Numbered from the stretch's first letter, positions 1 to 7,973 are shown. The stretch is 16,468 bases of DNA from M55B157 sp964626275 (GCA_964626275.1 CAZVCZ010000029.1:1-16468), one strand, 5' to 3'. Translations and numbers: made by a program. The notes: a model not told the origin generated them from the sequence alone.

Positions 1-471
1 TGGATCGTCCTGATCATCGCCTTCATCATCTGGTACATCCTCCAGCACACCCCGATCGGTCGGCACTTGTACTTCGTCGGCCAAGGTCGGGAGGTGGCTC
101 GACTCGCCGGCATCCGCGTCAACGCCTACCGCTATTCCTCGCTGGTCATCTCGGCGACGATGGGCGCGCTTGCCGGCGCGATGCTGCTGGGCAACACCGG
201 CGCAGTCCAAGCCCGCGTCGGCCAGGCCTTCATCCTCGCCGCCTTCGCCGCAGCCTTCCTCGGCTCCACCGCCATCGTTCCCGGGCGCTTCAATGCCTGG
301 GGCACCGTGGTCGCGGTGTACTTCATCGAAACCGGTATCACCGGTCTACAGCTCCTGGGCTTCCAAGCCTGGGTTTCGGACGTCTTCTACGGCACCGCAC
401 TCGTCGTCGGCGTCCTCGTGGCAACCCTTGCCACACGTCTCCGGTCGCGCCTGTCGGCTCGATCGACCTGA
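1..471 (+). CDS. ABC sugar-type importer permease, RbsC-like (C-terminal part, cut by window start)
   Basis: The reading frame is open from base 1, so the N-terminal half lies outside the window; about 156 residues are visible. It is an integral membrane permease of the BPD_transp_2 (RbsC/XylH) family, which forms the channel of a ribose-type ABC importer. The visible part has the family hallmark after a cytoplasmic turn, TPIGRHLYFVGQGREVARLAGIRV by its key residues (G-R around residue 20, G-x-N/Q, A-R-L-A-G-I). It is followed by small-residue-rich membrane helices (ATMGALAGAMLLG; FILAAFAAAFLGSTAI) and the family's late G-x-x-G-T-V-V-A helix, then an Arg-rich cytoplasmic end. The binding-protein gene starts 17 bases downstream and the ATPase gene follows, so the three form one importer operon. 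The substrate is not evident. Confidence 0.92.
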   Translation, partial: WIVLIIAFIIWYILQHTPIGRHLYFVGQGREVARLAGIRVNAYRYSSLVISATMGALAGAMLLGNTGAVQARVGQAFILAAFAAAFLGSTAIVPGRFNAWGTVVAVYFIETGITGLQLLGFQAWVSDVFYGTALVVGVLVATLATRLRSRLSARST

Positions 472-473
472 AG

Positions 474-485
474 AGGAAAGGAAAG
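474..485 (+). promoter_or_regulatory. Ribosome binding site of the binding-protein gene
   Basis: The purine run AGGAAAGGAAAG lies a few bases upstream of the ATG at 489, just after the permease stop. It decides the start at 489 and suggests strong translation of the binding protein, the usual arrangement because it is needed in excess over the membrane subunits. Confidence 0.7.
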
Positions 486-488
486 TAC

Positions 489-1691
489 ATGAAGCAGCGC
501 AGCATGAAGCGCTCCCTCGGGCCGATCGCCGCCCTCGGGATCGCCTCGCTCATCCTGGCAGCCTGCGGCGGCAGCGACGGAGGGGACTCGACCACCTCCG
601 CCGCCCCCTCGCCGACGGACGCCACCAGCTCCGCGGCGCCGTCCCCGACGGATGGCCCGGCCGACGGTGTCGCCGAGGCCAAGGCTCGCTACGACGCGGC
701 CAAGGCACCGATCACCTTCACCTATAACGGTGAGGCCTTCGAGGCTGGCCCAGCCGCGGCCGGCAAGAGTGTCGCCATCATCTCCCTCGATGACCGCATC
801 CCGGTCCTCGCACAGTGGGGCGACACCTGGGAGATCGGCTTCGCTGAGTACGGCGTGAGCACGACTCGTTCCTCGGCCGACTTCGACATCGAGGCGATCC
901 CGAGCCTGTTCGCCCAGGCCGTCGCCGCTGGCGTGGATCTCATTGTCACCAACGCCATCCCCCCGGTCCTCATCCCGTTCAACGAGACCGGTGACATCCC
1001 CGTCATGACGACGAACCAGACCGCGAAGCCCGGCGTGGCTCCCGGCGAGGGCGTCATCACCGACGTCACCTTCGACTACACGATCCCGGCTCGCCTCATG
1101 GCCGACTGGTACATCGTGAACTCCAACGGTGGCCAGAACGGCGAGGCATGGGTCATCGGCTCCGAGGGACAGCCCTCCAGCCCCATCATGATCGAGGAGA
1201 TCCAGGCTGAGCTGGCCGAGCTGTGCCCCGACTGCGTCGCGACCTACGGCGATGCCCAGTTGGGCACCTGGCAGGACGGCGTCCTGGCGAGCGAGACCCG
1301 CAACGCCCTGACCGCCAACCCGAACCTGAAGTACCTCCTGCCGATCTATGACGGCATGACGATCGCCGGAACAGATCCCGGCATCACCGACGCTGGCAGC
1401 GATGCCATTCAGTCGTCCTTCAACGCCACCCCCGTGGTGATGCAGGGCATCGGTTCGACCTCCGTCACCATGGATGTCGGCTGCCCGAACGACTGGTTCG
1501 GCTTCGCCACGGTCGATGCGGCCTTCCGCATCTTCGCCGGGGCTCCGCTGATCGACAACTACGACATCACCTGCCGCGTGTTCGACACTGAGAACATCGG
1601 CGAGATCGATCCGTCCACGGAGAACTCTCCGAACTGGTACGGAATCGACTTCCTCACCGAGTTCAAGAGCTACTGGGGCTCACCCGCCTGA
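489..1691 (+). CDS. Sugar-type ABC importer substrate-binding lipoprotein
   Basis: This 400-residue protein has a lipoprotein signal: basic start (MKQRSMKR), hydrophobic core and lipobox L23-A-A-C26. A Gly/Ser/Thr/Pro-rich linker (about residues 27-60) follows, so it is probably exported and lipid-anchored outside the membrane. The mature part resembles the periplasmic-binding-protein fold of RbsB type (Peripla_BP_4): a first beta strand (GKSVAIISLDD), a segment reading DIEAIPSLFAQAVAAGVDLI, then a strand ending IVTN. It contains Cys pairs around CPDC, and later GC and TC, that could form disulfides. Between permease and ATPase genes, it would deliver the ligand to the importer. The family binds sugars, AI-2-like molecules or nucleosides. 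The ligand cannot be read from the sequence, and the protein is longer than typical RbsB. Confidence 0.9.
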   Translation: MKQRSMKRSLGPIAALGIASLILAACGGSDGGDSTTSAAPSPTDATSSAAPSPTDGPADGVAEAKARYDAAKAPITFTYNGEAFEAGPAAAGKSVAIISLDDRIPVLAQWGDTWEIGFAEYGVSTTRSSADFDIEAIPSLFAQAVAAGVDLIVTNAIPPVLIPFNETGDIPVMTTNQTAKPGVAPGEGVITDVTFDYTIPARLMADWYIVNSNGGQNGEAWVIGSEGQPSSPIMIEEIQAELAELCPDCVATYGDAQLGTWQDGVLASETRNALTANPNLKYLLPIYDGMTIAGTDPGITDAGSDAIQSSFNATPVVMQGIGSTSVTMDVGCPNDWFGFATVDAAFRIFAGAPLIDNYDITCRVFDTENIGEIDPSTENSPNWYGIDFLTEFKSYWGSPA

Positions 1692-1720
1692 TCCAGTAGC
1701 TCGACCGACCATCCTCGGGA

Positions 1721-1725
1721 AGGGG
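1721..1725 (+). promoter_or_regulatory. Ribosome binding site deciding the ATPase start
   Basis: AGGGG at 1721-1725 is 5 bases before the GTG at 1731 but only 2 bases before the adjacent in-frame GTG at 1728. The spacing favours 1731. Confidence 0.5.
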
Positions 1726-1730
1726 ACGTG

Positions 1731-3497
1731 GTGACCGAAACAGTCCTGCAGTTCACCGGACTGTCGAAGACCTTCGGGGCAACCCGGGCGCTCATCGATG
1801 TCGACTTCGACGTCCGCGCCGGAGAGGTACATGGGCTCGTGGGCCGCAATGGCTCAGGGAAGTCCACCCTCATCAAGGTCTTGAGCGGTTATCACGTCCC
1901 CGACCCGGGGAGCAGGTTGGTTCTCGATGACCAAGAGATCAACCTGCCGATCTCCGGCCGCGAAGCAGCGGATCACGGACTTGTCTTCGTTCACCAGGAC
2001 CTCGGGCTCGTCCCCGCCTATAGCGTCTTGGAGAACATCCGGCTGAATTCCTGGCAGGCCAGCGGATTCCAGCGGATCCACTGGAAGTCCGAGCGCACGG
2101 CAGTGGAAGGCGAACTCGAGCGTTTCGGTCTCGAGATCGATCCCGACGCTCCCGTGATCTCCCTATCCCAGGTGGACCGCGCGATCGTCGCCATCGTTCG
2201 AGCCATGCACCACCTCGGCAACGATGGTTCCGGCAAGGTGCTCGTTCTCGATGAGCCCACGGCCTACCTGCCCACCGACAGTGTCGAGCGACTCTTCGAA
2301 GCGGTCCGCACCGTCGCCGCAACCGGTGCGGGTGTTGTCTTCGTGAGTCACCGCACCGATGAGGTGCTCGCCATCACCGACCGCATCACCGTCCTCCGCG
2401 ATGGCCAGCTCATCGATACCGTCGTGACCGAGGACACCGACGAACATGCGCTCGTCTCACTGATCCTCGGCCGCACCCTGGAGTCCTTCTACCCCGACCC
2501 GGTGGAGGCGGAGCCAGGCGAGCGCGTTCTCACGGTCACCGGCCTCAACGGCGCCCTCATCAGGGACTTCGACCTCAACGTGGATCGTGGAGAGATCGTC
2601 GGCATCACCGGGCTCATGGGTGCCGGCCATGACGAGGTCCCCTACTACATCTTCGGAGCGCGCGACGCCGCTTCTGGTCACGTCGTAGTGAATGACCAAG
2701 AACTCAAGACGTCCAAGGCGACGCCCACCGAAGCGATCGCCGCCGGGGTCGCACTCCTTCCAGCGGATCGCCTGTACCTCTCCGGAACGTCCGAAGCGAC
2801 GGTCGAGGACAACGTCGCGCTTCCTGTGCTCAAGAAGTACTTCTCTCGCGGCCGCTTGCAGCTCGCTGCGGTCCGGGAACGAGTCGGCGGGCTGCTCACC
2901 ACCTTCGACGTCCGACCAGCCATGCCGAACCTGGAATTCAGTGCCCTGTCCGGCGGTAATCAGCAGAAGGCGCTCCTCGCCAAGTGGCTGCAGATGGAGC
3001 CCTCGCTCCTGTTGCTGCACGAGCCCACCCAGGGTGTCGATGTCGGGAGCAAGGCCGACATCTTCTCTCGGATCACCGAGGCCGCCGAGGCTGGCACAGC
3101 CGTCGTGATCGCCAGCGCAGAGCACGAGGATCTTGCCAACCTGTGCACCAGGGTCGTGGTCTTCGATAGCGGTCGCGTCGTCGGGGAACTAAGCGGCGCC
3201 GATCTCACCGAGGAGCGCATCCTCGACCTGTGCTACCGAGGGGCCCGCGGACGCGGTGCCCACGGCATGGTCTTCCAGTGGCGCCCCTATCGCGTCGGTT
3301 TCGTTCCCGAGGGTCCCGAACCCGAACTTGTCGCGCCCTCGGCTCCTGCACCTCGCACCAGGCGCGTATTCCGCTGGAGTCCGCACCGTGTCGGCTACGT
3401 CGACGTGGTCATCCCTCCAACTCCTGAGCCAAACCCGGCGACTCCGTCCGTGCGGAAGTTCCGGTGGAGCCCCCATCGCGTCGGCTACGTCGACTGA
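1731..3497 (+). CDS. Sugar-type ABC importer ATPase, RbsA-like, with C-terminal repeat tail
   Basis: The 588-residue protein has two nucleotide-binding domains in tandem, as in RbsA/MglA, and would energise the importer encoded just upstream. Domain 1 has a Walker A GRNGSGKST (about residue 38-46), a Walker B VLVLDEPT (around 174) and a degenerate signature LSQVDR where LSGGQ would be expected. Domain 2 has the family's degenerate Walker A GLMGAGHDE, a good signature LSGGNQQK (406-413) and LLLLHEPTQGVDV, where the usual Walker B Asp is His430. RbsA-type proteins normally end near residue 500. Here a Pro-rich tail of about 80 residues follows, with three copies of a motif related to FRWSPHRVGYVD (515-525, 547-558, 577-588), the last at the very C-terminus. 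A GTG at 1728 is an alternative start. The family assignment is firm; the tail function is unknown. Confidence 0.93.
   Translation: MTETVLQFTGLSKTFGATRALIDVDFDVRAGEVHGLVGRNGSGKSTLIKVLSGYHVPDPGSRLVLDDQEINLPISGREAADHGLVFVHQDLGLVPAYSVLENIRLNSWQASGFQRIHWKSERTAVEGELERFGLEIDPDAPVISLSQVDRAIVAIVRAMHHLGNDGSGKVLVLDEPTAYLPTDSVERLFEAVRTVAATGAGVVFVSHRTDEVLAITDRITVLRDGQLIDTVVTEDTDEHALVSLILGRTLESFYPDPVEAEPGERVLTVTGLNGALIRDFDLNVDRGEIVGITGLMGAGHDEVPYYIFGARDAASGHVVVNDQELKTSKATPTEAIAAGVALLPADRLYLSGTSEATVEDNVALPVLKKYFSRGRLQLAAVRERVGGLLTTFDVRPAMPNLEFSALSGGNQQKALLAKWLQMEPSLLLLHEPTQGVDVGSKADIFSRITEAAEAGTAVVIASAEHEDLANLCTRVVVFDSGRVVGELSGADLTEERILDLCYRGARGRGAHGMVFQWRPYRVGFVPEGPEPELVAPSAPAPRTRRVFRWSPHRVGYVDVVIPPTPEPNPATPSVRKFRWSPHRVGYVD
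3273..3494 (+). repeat. Three protein-level repeats in the tail of the ABC ATPase
   Basis: The copies lie at 3273-3305 (FQWRPYRVGFV), 3369-3404 (FRWSPHRVGYVD) and 3459-3494 (FRWSPHRVGYVD), separated by Pro/Glu/Ala-rich linkers of about 18-21 residues. Copies 2 and 3 have identical protein sequences but differ at five third-codon positions in 12 codons (Arg, Ser, Pro, His and Arg codons). The peptide appears to be conserved rather than freshly duplicated DNA. Confidence 0.9.
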
Positions 3498-3506
3498 ACG
3501 TATCGC

Positions 3507-4280
3507 CTAGTCCTCGCGTCTGAAATGGTTGCGCGTCGGGGAGTCTGACTCGGACTCCTCACGGGGCTTGACCGCCATGACCTCCAGCCGCACGTAGTCC
3601 ACGCACCTGTCCCCCATCAGACTGGCGACCCGCGCACGCTGTTCGTCGCTGAGCCGATGCAGCACCACATCGGCGAGATAGGCGGCATATGTCTCGTCAT
3701 CATCGAAGTACGCCAGTGCATCCCGCAGCCGTACCTCCACCGGCGTGAGCCCTGCCATCCGCAGGTTCGCCAGGGTGTCATCGACGCCGGCGTAGTTCCA
3801 TTCCGGCAGCAGGTCGCTGGCTCCCACCTGCTCGACCGCACCGAGCAGGCGCGTCAGATTTCCCTGACCACCGGCATCGATGCGCACCCGCCCGCCTGGT
3901 CGAAGCGCCCGAGCAACCTGCTGCCAGGTCGAGGCATGATCGGGAAGCCAATGAAAGGCCGCCACCGACATGACGGCATCCGCACACCCCTCGTCGACGG
4001 GCCAGGGTTGCATGAGGTCGGCCTCTCGGACCTCGACCTTCCCATCACCCTCGAAACGATGGGAGAAGGCCTCTCGCATCGTCGGCGAGGCATCGAGACC
4101 GATGATGCGTCCCTCACTCAGCCCTTCACGCGCGGTGAGCGCATCGCGCCCACTCCCGCAACCGGCATCGATGAGCGTCTCGTCCCCGCGAAACGTGAGG
4201 CCGTCGATGACCCCGATCCCCCACTGTTCATGCGGGAGTGGAAGCGCGTCGTATCGATTCGGATCCCAGGTGATGCTCAT
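3507..4280 (-). CDS. Class I SAM-dependent methyltransferase, last gene of the - strand operon
   Basis: The 257-residue protein has the Rossmann methyltransferase motif I LIDAGCGSGRDAL (D38-x-G-x-G-x-G). This is followed by the acidic end of strand 2 (IIGLDASPTM), a post-II Asp (READLMQPWP), motif AAFHWLPD and RALRPGGRVRID at strand 5. The order and the FHWLPD/LRPGG wording resemble the trans-aconitate 2-methyltransferase and UbiE-like (Methyltransf_11/25) group, which methylates small molecules. It would be cytoplasmic. Its ATG overlaps the stop of the SelD-like gene (ATGA), so it is probably translated by coupling. The end is hydrophilic (REESESDSPTRNHFRRED). The substrate cannot be predicted; it may act on the product or an intermediate of the operon. 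The stop faces the ABC ATPase stop across 9 bases. Confidence 0.85.
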   Translation of the reverse strand: MSITWDPNRYDALPLPHEQWGIGVIDGLTFRGDETLIDAGCGSGRDALTAREGLSEGRIIGLDASPTMREAFSHRFEGDGKVEVREADLMQPWPVDEGCADAVMSVAAFHWLPDHASTWQQVARALRPGGRVRIDAGGQGNLTRLLGAVEQVGASDLLPEWNYAGVDDTLANLRMAGLTPVEVRLRDALAYFDDDETYAAYLADVVLHRLSDEQRARVASLMGDRCVDYVRLEVMAVKPREESESDSPTRNHFRRED

Positions 4281-5278
4281 TCTCGACCTCTACTCACACG
4301 CACGTCACAGTCCTCCCCGGTCCGGGCCAGAACCCGTCCGATCTCGGTGAATCCTTTCGGGATCTCGGCATCGCCGCTGATCGCCGCAAGCAGCCCTCCG
4401 GTGGTCTGCGGATCGACGAGCAACGCCATCACCACGTCATCCACGCTCGAGCTAACGTGGAGCCTCGGCTGCACCCAGTCCTGATTCGTCGGGTGCGCGG
4501 TGGTGCGATGGCCCGCCAACGCGAGTGACCTTCCGATCGGGAGGACCGGGACGGCATCAGCGTCGATCTCCAGCACGATGTCCGGCGCCGCGAAATCGAG
4601 TAGGTGCCCGAGGAGGCCATATCCGGTGACATCGGTGACCGCATGCACATCGGCATCCTGCTGACGAAGGGTGTTTGCCTCCGCAGAGACAGGGACTCGA
4701 AGCATGCTGATGAGGTTGGCCAACTCCGCTCCGTGGGCATGGCTGAGCGCCAGCCCCACGCCGATGTGCCGAGACAGCACGATCCGATCCCCCGGTCGCG
4801 CTCCCTGAACCCGCCAGACGCGATCCGGATGCACCAGACCGGTGACCGATAGTCCGAAGAGGGTCCCAGCGCCGTGCACCGTGTGCCCTCCGGTCAGCGA
4901 TCCCCCGCTGGCCTCCACCACCTCGCGGGCTCCCGCGAGCATCGCGTCGATCACTCGAGCATCGGTGTCGCGGGGAATCGACACGAGCGCGAGGGAGGTG
5001 AGCACCTCACCCCCCATCGCCAGCACATCGCCGATCGCATTGGCCGCAGCGATCGCCCCGAACGCCTCCGGATCGTCCACCATCGGTGGACAGGCATCGA
5101 TGGTGGTGATGAGGGCCCGGTCCGCGTCGAGTTGGAGGACCGACGCATCATCGCCGAGCCCCACGATCGTGGCGGGATGCTGCTGTGCCTGCCTCAGGCC
5201 GTGCAACAACCCCGCCACGAGGTGAGGGGATGCCTTCGAGGTGCATCCACCACACTCGCGGGTCGGCGTAGCGAGCAT
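4277..5278 (-). CDS. selD: Selenide, water dikinase-like protein (SelD family)
   Basis: This 333-residue protein matches SelD along its length (about 345 residues in E. coli). The family makes selenophosphate from selenide and ATP. The N-terminal GGCTSKASP aligns with the E. coli catalytic loop: Cys12 falls on the catalytic Cys17 and Lys15 on Lys20, while the second E. coli Cys is Ser14 here. Also present are the Mg-ATP motifs VGLGDDASV, TTIDACPPMVDDP, AAANAIGDVLAMGG, SLTGGHTV, the MTDVTGFGLLGHL-like VTDVTGYGLLGHL, and DPQTTGGLL near the end. The start ATG overlaps the MmgE/PrpD stop (TGATG) and the end overlaps the methyltransferase gene. No selA, selB, selenocysteine tRNA, ybbB/mnmH or selenoneine genes are nearby, so its role in this operon is open. 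A broader PurM/AIR-synthase-like kinase role is possible, but the conserved Cys/Lys pair favours SelD chemistry. Confidence 0.85.
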   Translation of the reverse strand: MLATPTRECGGCTSKASPHLVAGLLHGLRQAQQHPATIVGLGDDASVLQLDADRALITTIDACPPMVDDPEAFGAIAAANAIGDVLAMGGEVLTSLALVSIPRDTDARVIDAMLAGAREVVEASGGSLTGGHTVHGAGTLFGLSVTGLVHPDRVWRVQGARPGDRIVLSRHIGVGLALSHAHGAELANLISMLRVPVSAEANTLRQQDADVHAVTDVTGYGLLGHLLDFAAPDIVLEIDADAVPVLPIGRSLALAGHRTTAHPTNQDWVQPRLHVSSSVDDVVMALLVDPQTTGGLLAAISGDAEIPKGFTEIGRVLARTGEDCDVRVSRGRE

Positions 5279-6660
5279 CAGTCGTCCTGACCCCGCCAGG
5301 TATCCACTGCCTCGGCTGCGTCCTTGGCCTCGGCGAGACCGAGGACGCTTTCCAGAACCCGCTGTGCCACGGCGCGTGTGGTGACGAGTTCGACGTTGTC
5401 GAGGAACTTCTCCTCGATGTCGGACTTCGTCAACGGGCGCTCATCTGCCCCGCGATTGACCGATTCACGATGGCGCAACTCTCGGCCATCGGTCGTTCGC
5501 ATGACGACTTCACCGCAGAAGTGCTTGGGGAAGGTGCTGTTCGTGTCCACCTCGTATCTCACCTTCGACGCAACGGCGAGGTTGTCGGAATCGACCAGAG
5601 CATCCGGCAGCAGGTCGGCGAGGGAGAAGCGCCGCTTCGTCGCCGATGCACCCACCACGAAGGGCAGGGAGAACTTCGCGTCGTAGTCCGACCTCGGGGT
5701 GAGCTTCACCTCCGCGGGTTCGCACACCACCGGAATGATCTCTTCCGGCACGAGGCAGATGACCTCGGCGATGTCGTCCCCGGAGAGGTCGTTCTCTGTC
5801 ACCAGGGCGATGGTGGCGTCAGCGAACGCGTGGGTGAAGTGGCAGGCCGGGAACGGCTTGATCGCCACTCGCAGGAGCTCCCATTCCTCGCCCAGCCCGC
5901 GTGCCGCAGCCTCCGGGTCGATCTCATGGCCTTCGGGCACATGGCTGGCGTACAGCCCGAAGCGACCCTCATAGACATCCGGCGGCGCTTCCCAGCCGGC
6001 GGCCGCGAAACGAGTGGAGGTGAGTGCTGTGCTCGCTGCCCACCCCGGGTGCATGCGCTTCGTCCATGCACCGGTGTCGAGAAACTGCAGCGATCCTGCG
6101 GCCAGGCTGCCGACAATTCCCTGCGCTGCAGCGATTCCAGACTCATCGAGGCCACTCAGGCGGGCGGCGGCGACGGCTGAGCCGAACGCACCCACGAGCC
6201 CGGTGGGGTGGAAACCTCGCGCGTGGAAACCACTGCGCGCACCCGCGCCGACCCGAGCCGACACCTCAACCGCGATCAGGTAGCCCAGGAGAAGATCCGC
6301 GCCGCTGAGCCGATCCCTCTCCGCGATCGCCATGGCGGTGGGCAGCGCCGACGCGGAGGCGTGGATGACGCCCGGCGGGTGCGTGTCGTCATAATCCAGT
6401 CCGTGCACGAGGATGCCGTTCATCAGGGCGGCATCGTTGATCGGGAGCCGCTGTGGCATTCCGATCACGGCTGAGGAGCCCTCTCCGGCCGTGGCTTGGG
6501 CTGCCACCGTCGCAAACTCATCTCGAAGGGACGCGAACGACAGTCCAACACAATCCAGGATGTGCAGCGCAGCGCGCTCACGCACCAGTTCGGGGACATC
6601 GCTCCACGACACGGAATGCGCCCATGAAGCGATGCGAGCAGCAATGGGATCAGTACTCAT
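5278..6660 (-). CDS. MmgE/PrpD family protein (2-methylcitrate dehydratase-like)
   Basis: The 460-residue protein is of usual family length. Typical stretches are HILDCVGLSFAS near the N-terminus, NGILVHGLDYDDTHPPGVIH followed by ASASALPTAMAIAER, and GYLIAVEVSARVG. FHPTGLVGAFGSAVAAARL and TGAWTKRMHPGWAASTALTS follow, then an Asp- and Lys-rich C-terminal half with KFSLPFVVG. Family members (2-methylcitrate dehydratase PrpD, cis-aconitate decarboxylase, iminodisuccinate epimerase) act without metal on di- and tricarboxylates by dehydration, decarboxylation or epimerisation. No methylcitrate synthase or methylisocitrate lyase lies nearby, so a propionate-cycle role is not supported. Its ATG overlaps the stop of the upstream acyl-CoA dehydrogenase gene (ATGA), and its stop shares a base with the SelD-like start. 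The carboxylate substrate is probably specific to this operon. Confidence 0.88.
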   Translation of the reverse strand: MSTDPIAARIASWAHSVSWSDVPELVRERAALHILDCVGLSFASLRDEFATVAAQATAGEGSSAVIGMPQRLPINDAALMNGILVHGLDYDDTHPPGVIHASASALPTAMAIAERDRLSGADLLLGYLIAVEVSARVGAGARSGFHARGFHPTGLVGAFGSAVAAARLSGLDESGIAAAQGIVGSLAAGSLQFLDTGAWTKRMHPGWAASTALTSTRFAAAGWEAPPDVYEGRFGLYASHVPEGHEIDPEAAARGLGEEWELLRVAIKPFPACHFTHAFADATIALVTENDLSGDDIAEVICLVPEEIIPVVCEPAEVKLTPRSDYDAKFSLPFVVGASATKRRFSLADLLPDALVDSDNLAVASKVRYEVDTNSTFPKHFCGEVVMRTTDGRELRHRESVNRGADERPLTKSDIEEKFLDNVELVTTRAVAQRVLESVLGLAEAKDAAEAVDTWRGQDD

Positions 6661-7973
6661 CGGTTGTCCTCCTGGCCTGTTGCTTTGGATGTTGTCTTGC
6701 TGGTGTCGAAACGAAGACCGAGACTCTCAGCGATGGTCGTGCGCTGGACCTCGTCCGTTCCTCCTGGAATACGGAGATTTCGAGCGATCTGGAACAGCTT
6801 GTTGATCGAGGTATCGCGCATCACTCCCGCCCCGCCGTGCACCTGGAGTGCACGATCAGCCACGCGATAGAAACTCTCATCATTGCTGACCTTGAGGGCG
6901 CAGATCCGACGGATCTCGTCGCTGGGACGGGGAATGCGGTACCACGGACCAGGGGTGTCGATGGCGCGGGCGACCTCGAGGGAGAGCGACCGGGTCTGCA
7001 GCCAGTCCACATACATGTCGGCGATCATCCACTGGATTCCCTGGTTCGCGCCGAGCGGACGTCCCGCGACCTGACGCTCGCGCACACGCTCGAGGGACTT
7101 CTCGATGAGATAGCGGCTCCAGCCGGAGCACATTCCTGCCCGGCGCATCCGGGTGTAGTTGAACGACATGACCGCGATATCGAAGCCCTGGCCGACCTCT
7201 CCGAGGATGGCGCTCTCGGGGAGGACGAGGTCATCGAAGAAGATCTCTCCGGTGTAGCCGTCGCCGAACATCGTCTGGTACAGCGCACCGAGGCGATAGC
7301 CGCGTGACATCGCCTCCCGGGTGTCGAACTGGAAGTAGGTGAAGGCTTTGCGCCCTCCTTCGGGATCCGTCATCGCCAGCACCTGAGCGACATCGGCGTC
7401 GAAGTAGTTGGTGATGTATGCCTTCGAGCCGCTGAGAACCCAGTCCGACCCGCGCTTCGTGGCGCGCGTCTTCATGTCGAACAGATTGCTGCCTGCCCCC
7501 GATTCGGTCACGCCGTGAAGTGACGTCTTCTCGCCACGCACCAGCGGATCGGTGAACTCCTCGCGCTGGTGATCGTGGGCATACAGCAGTCTGGGAGTCG
7601 CGCCTTCCGACCAGGACAGCAGCGCGGGGTTGAGTCCGACGCCGTAGCCGTAGACCAGTTCCTCGACATAGATCATGTCCTCGCGGCCGAGCCCCATCCC
7701 GCCGAGATGTTCGGGTAGATGGGCGCTGTAGATTCCCGCAGCGCCCGACGCACGCATGATCTCGCGACGCGCAGCGATGATCTCCGGGTGCAATCGCCCA
7801 TCAGCATCGAGGTACTGACGCTCATCGTTCAAGCGATGAGCAAGCGCCTGTTCGCGAGGGGCGACCTCGTGGGCATAGAGCGCTCGGACGCGCTCGAGAA
7901 CATCCGCGAGATGCTCGGGGGCTCCGGCATCTCGGGCGAGGACGCCATCAGTATCGACCGAGGTCGAGATCAT
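6657..7973 (-). CDS. Acyl-CoA dehydrogenase-like flavoprotein with an altered catalytic segment
   Basis: The 438-residue protein has the three acyl-CoA dehydrogenase domains in order: helical N-terminal (about 20-150), central beta with the FAD/substrate motif VTESGAGSNLF (155-164) and WVLSGSKAYITN (178-189), and C-terminal helical with RALQVHGGAGVMRD (374-387). At the site where medium/short-chain enzymes carry the catalytic base (YEGTN), this one reads RIPGGTDEVQR (401-411), so that Glu is a Gly. Families such as ACAD10/11-like and some long-chain enzymes also differ here, so the base may sit elsewhere or the reaction may not be a standard beta-oxidation step. It overlaps its neighbours by 4 bases on each side. 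It lies between the phosphomutase-like and PrpD-like genes and would be cytoplasmic. Confidence 0.88.
   Translation of the reverse strand: MISTSVDTDGVLARDAGAPEHLADVLERVRALYAHEVAPREQALAHRLNDERQYLDADGRLHPEIIAARREIMRASGAAGIYSAHLPEHLGGMGLGREDMIYVEELVYGYGVGLNPALLSWSEGATPRLLYAHDHQREEFTDPLVRGEKTSLHGVTESGAGSNLFDMKTRATKRGSDWVLSGSKAYITNYFDADVAQVLAMTDPEGGRKAFTYFQFDTREAMSRGYRLGALYQTMFGDGYTGEIFFDDLVLPESAILGEVGQGFDIAVMSFNYTRMRRAGMCSGWSRYLIEKSLERVRERQVAGRPLGANQGIQWMIADMYVDWLQTRSLSLEVARAIDTPGPWYRIPRPSDEIRRICALKVSNDESFYRVADRALQVHGGAGVMRDTSINKLFQIARNLRIPGGTDEVQRTTIAESLGLRFDTSKTTSKATGQEDNR

Noticed and set aside
4277..5278. SelD itself as a selenoprotein
   Set aside because: The catalytic position is an ordinary Cys codon and no in-frame TGA is read through.
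5278..6660. Methylcitrate cycle (propionate degradation) locus
   Set aside because: Only the PrpD-like gene is present; no methylcitrate synthase or methylisocitrate lyase is in the window.
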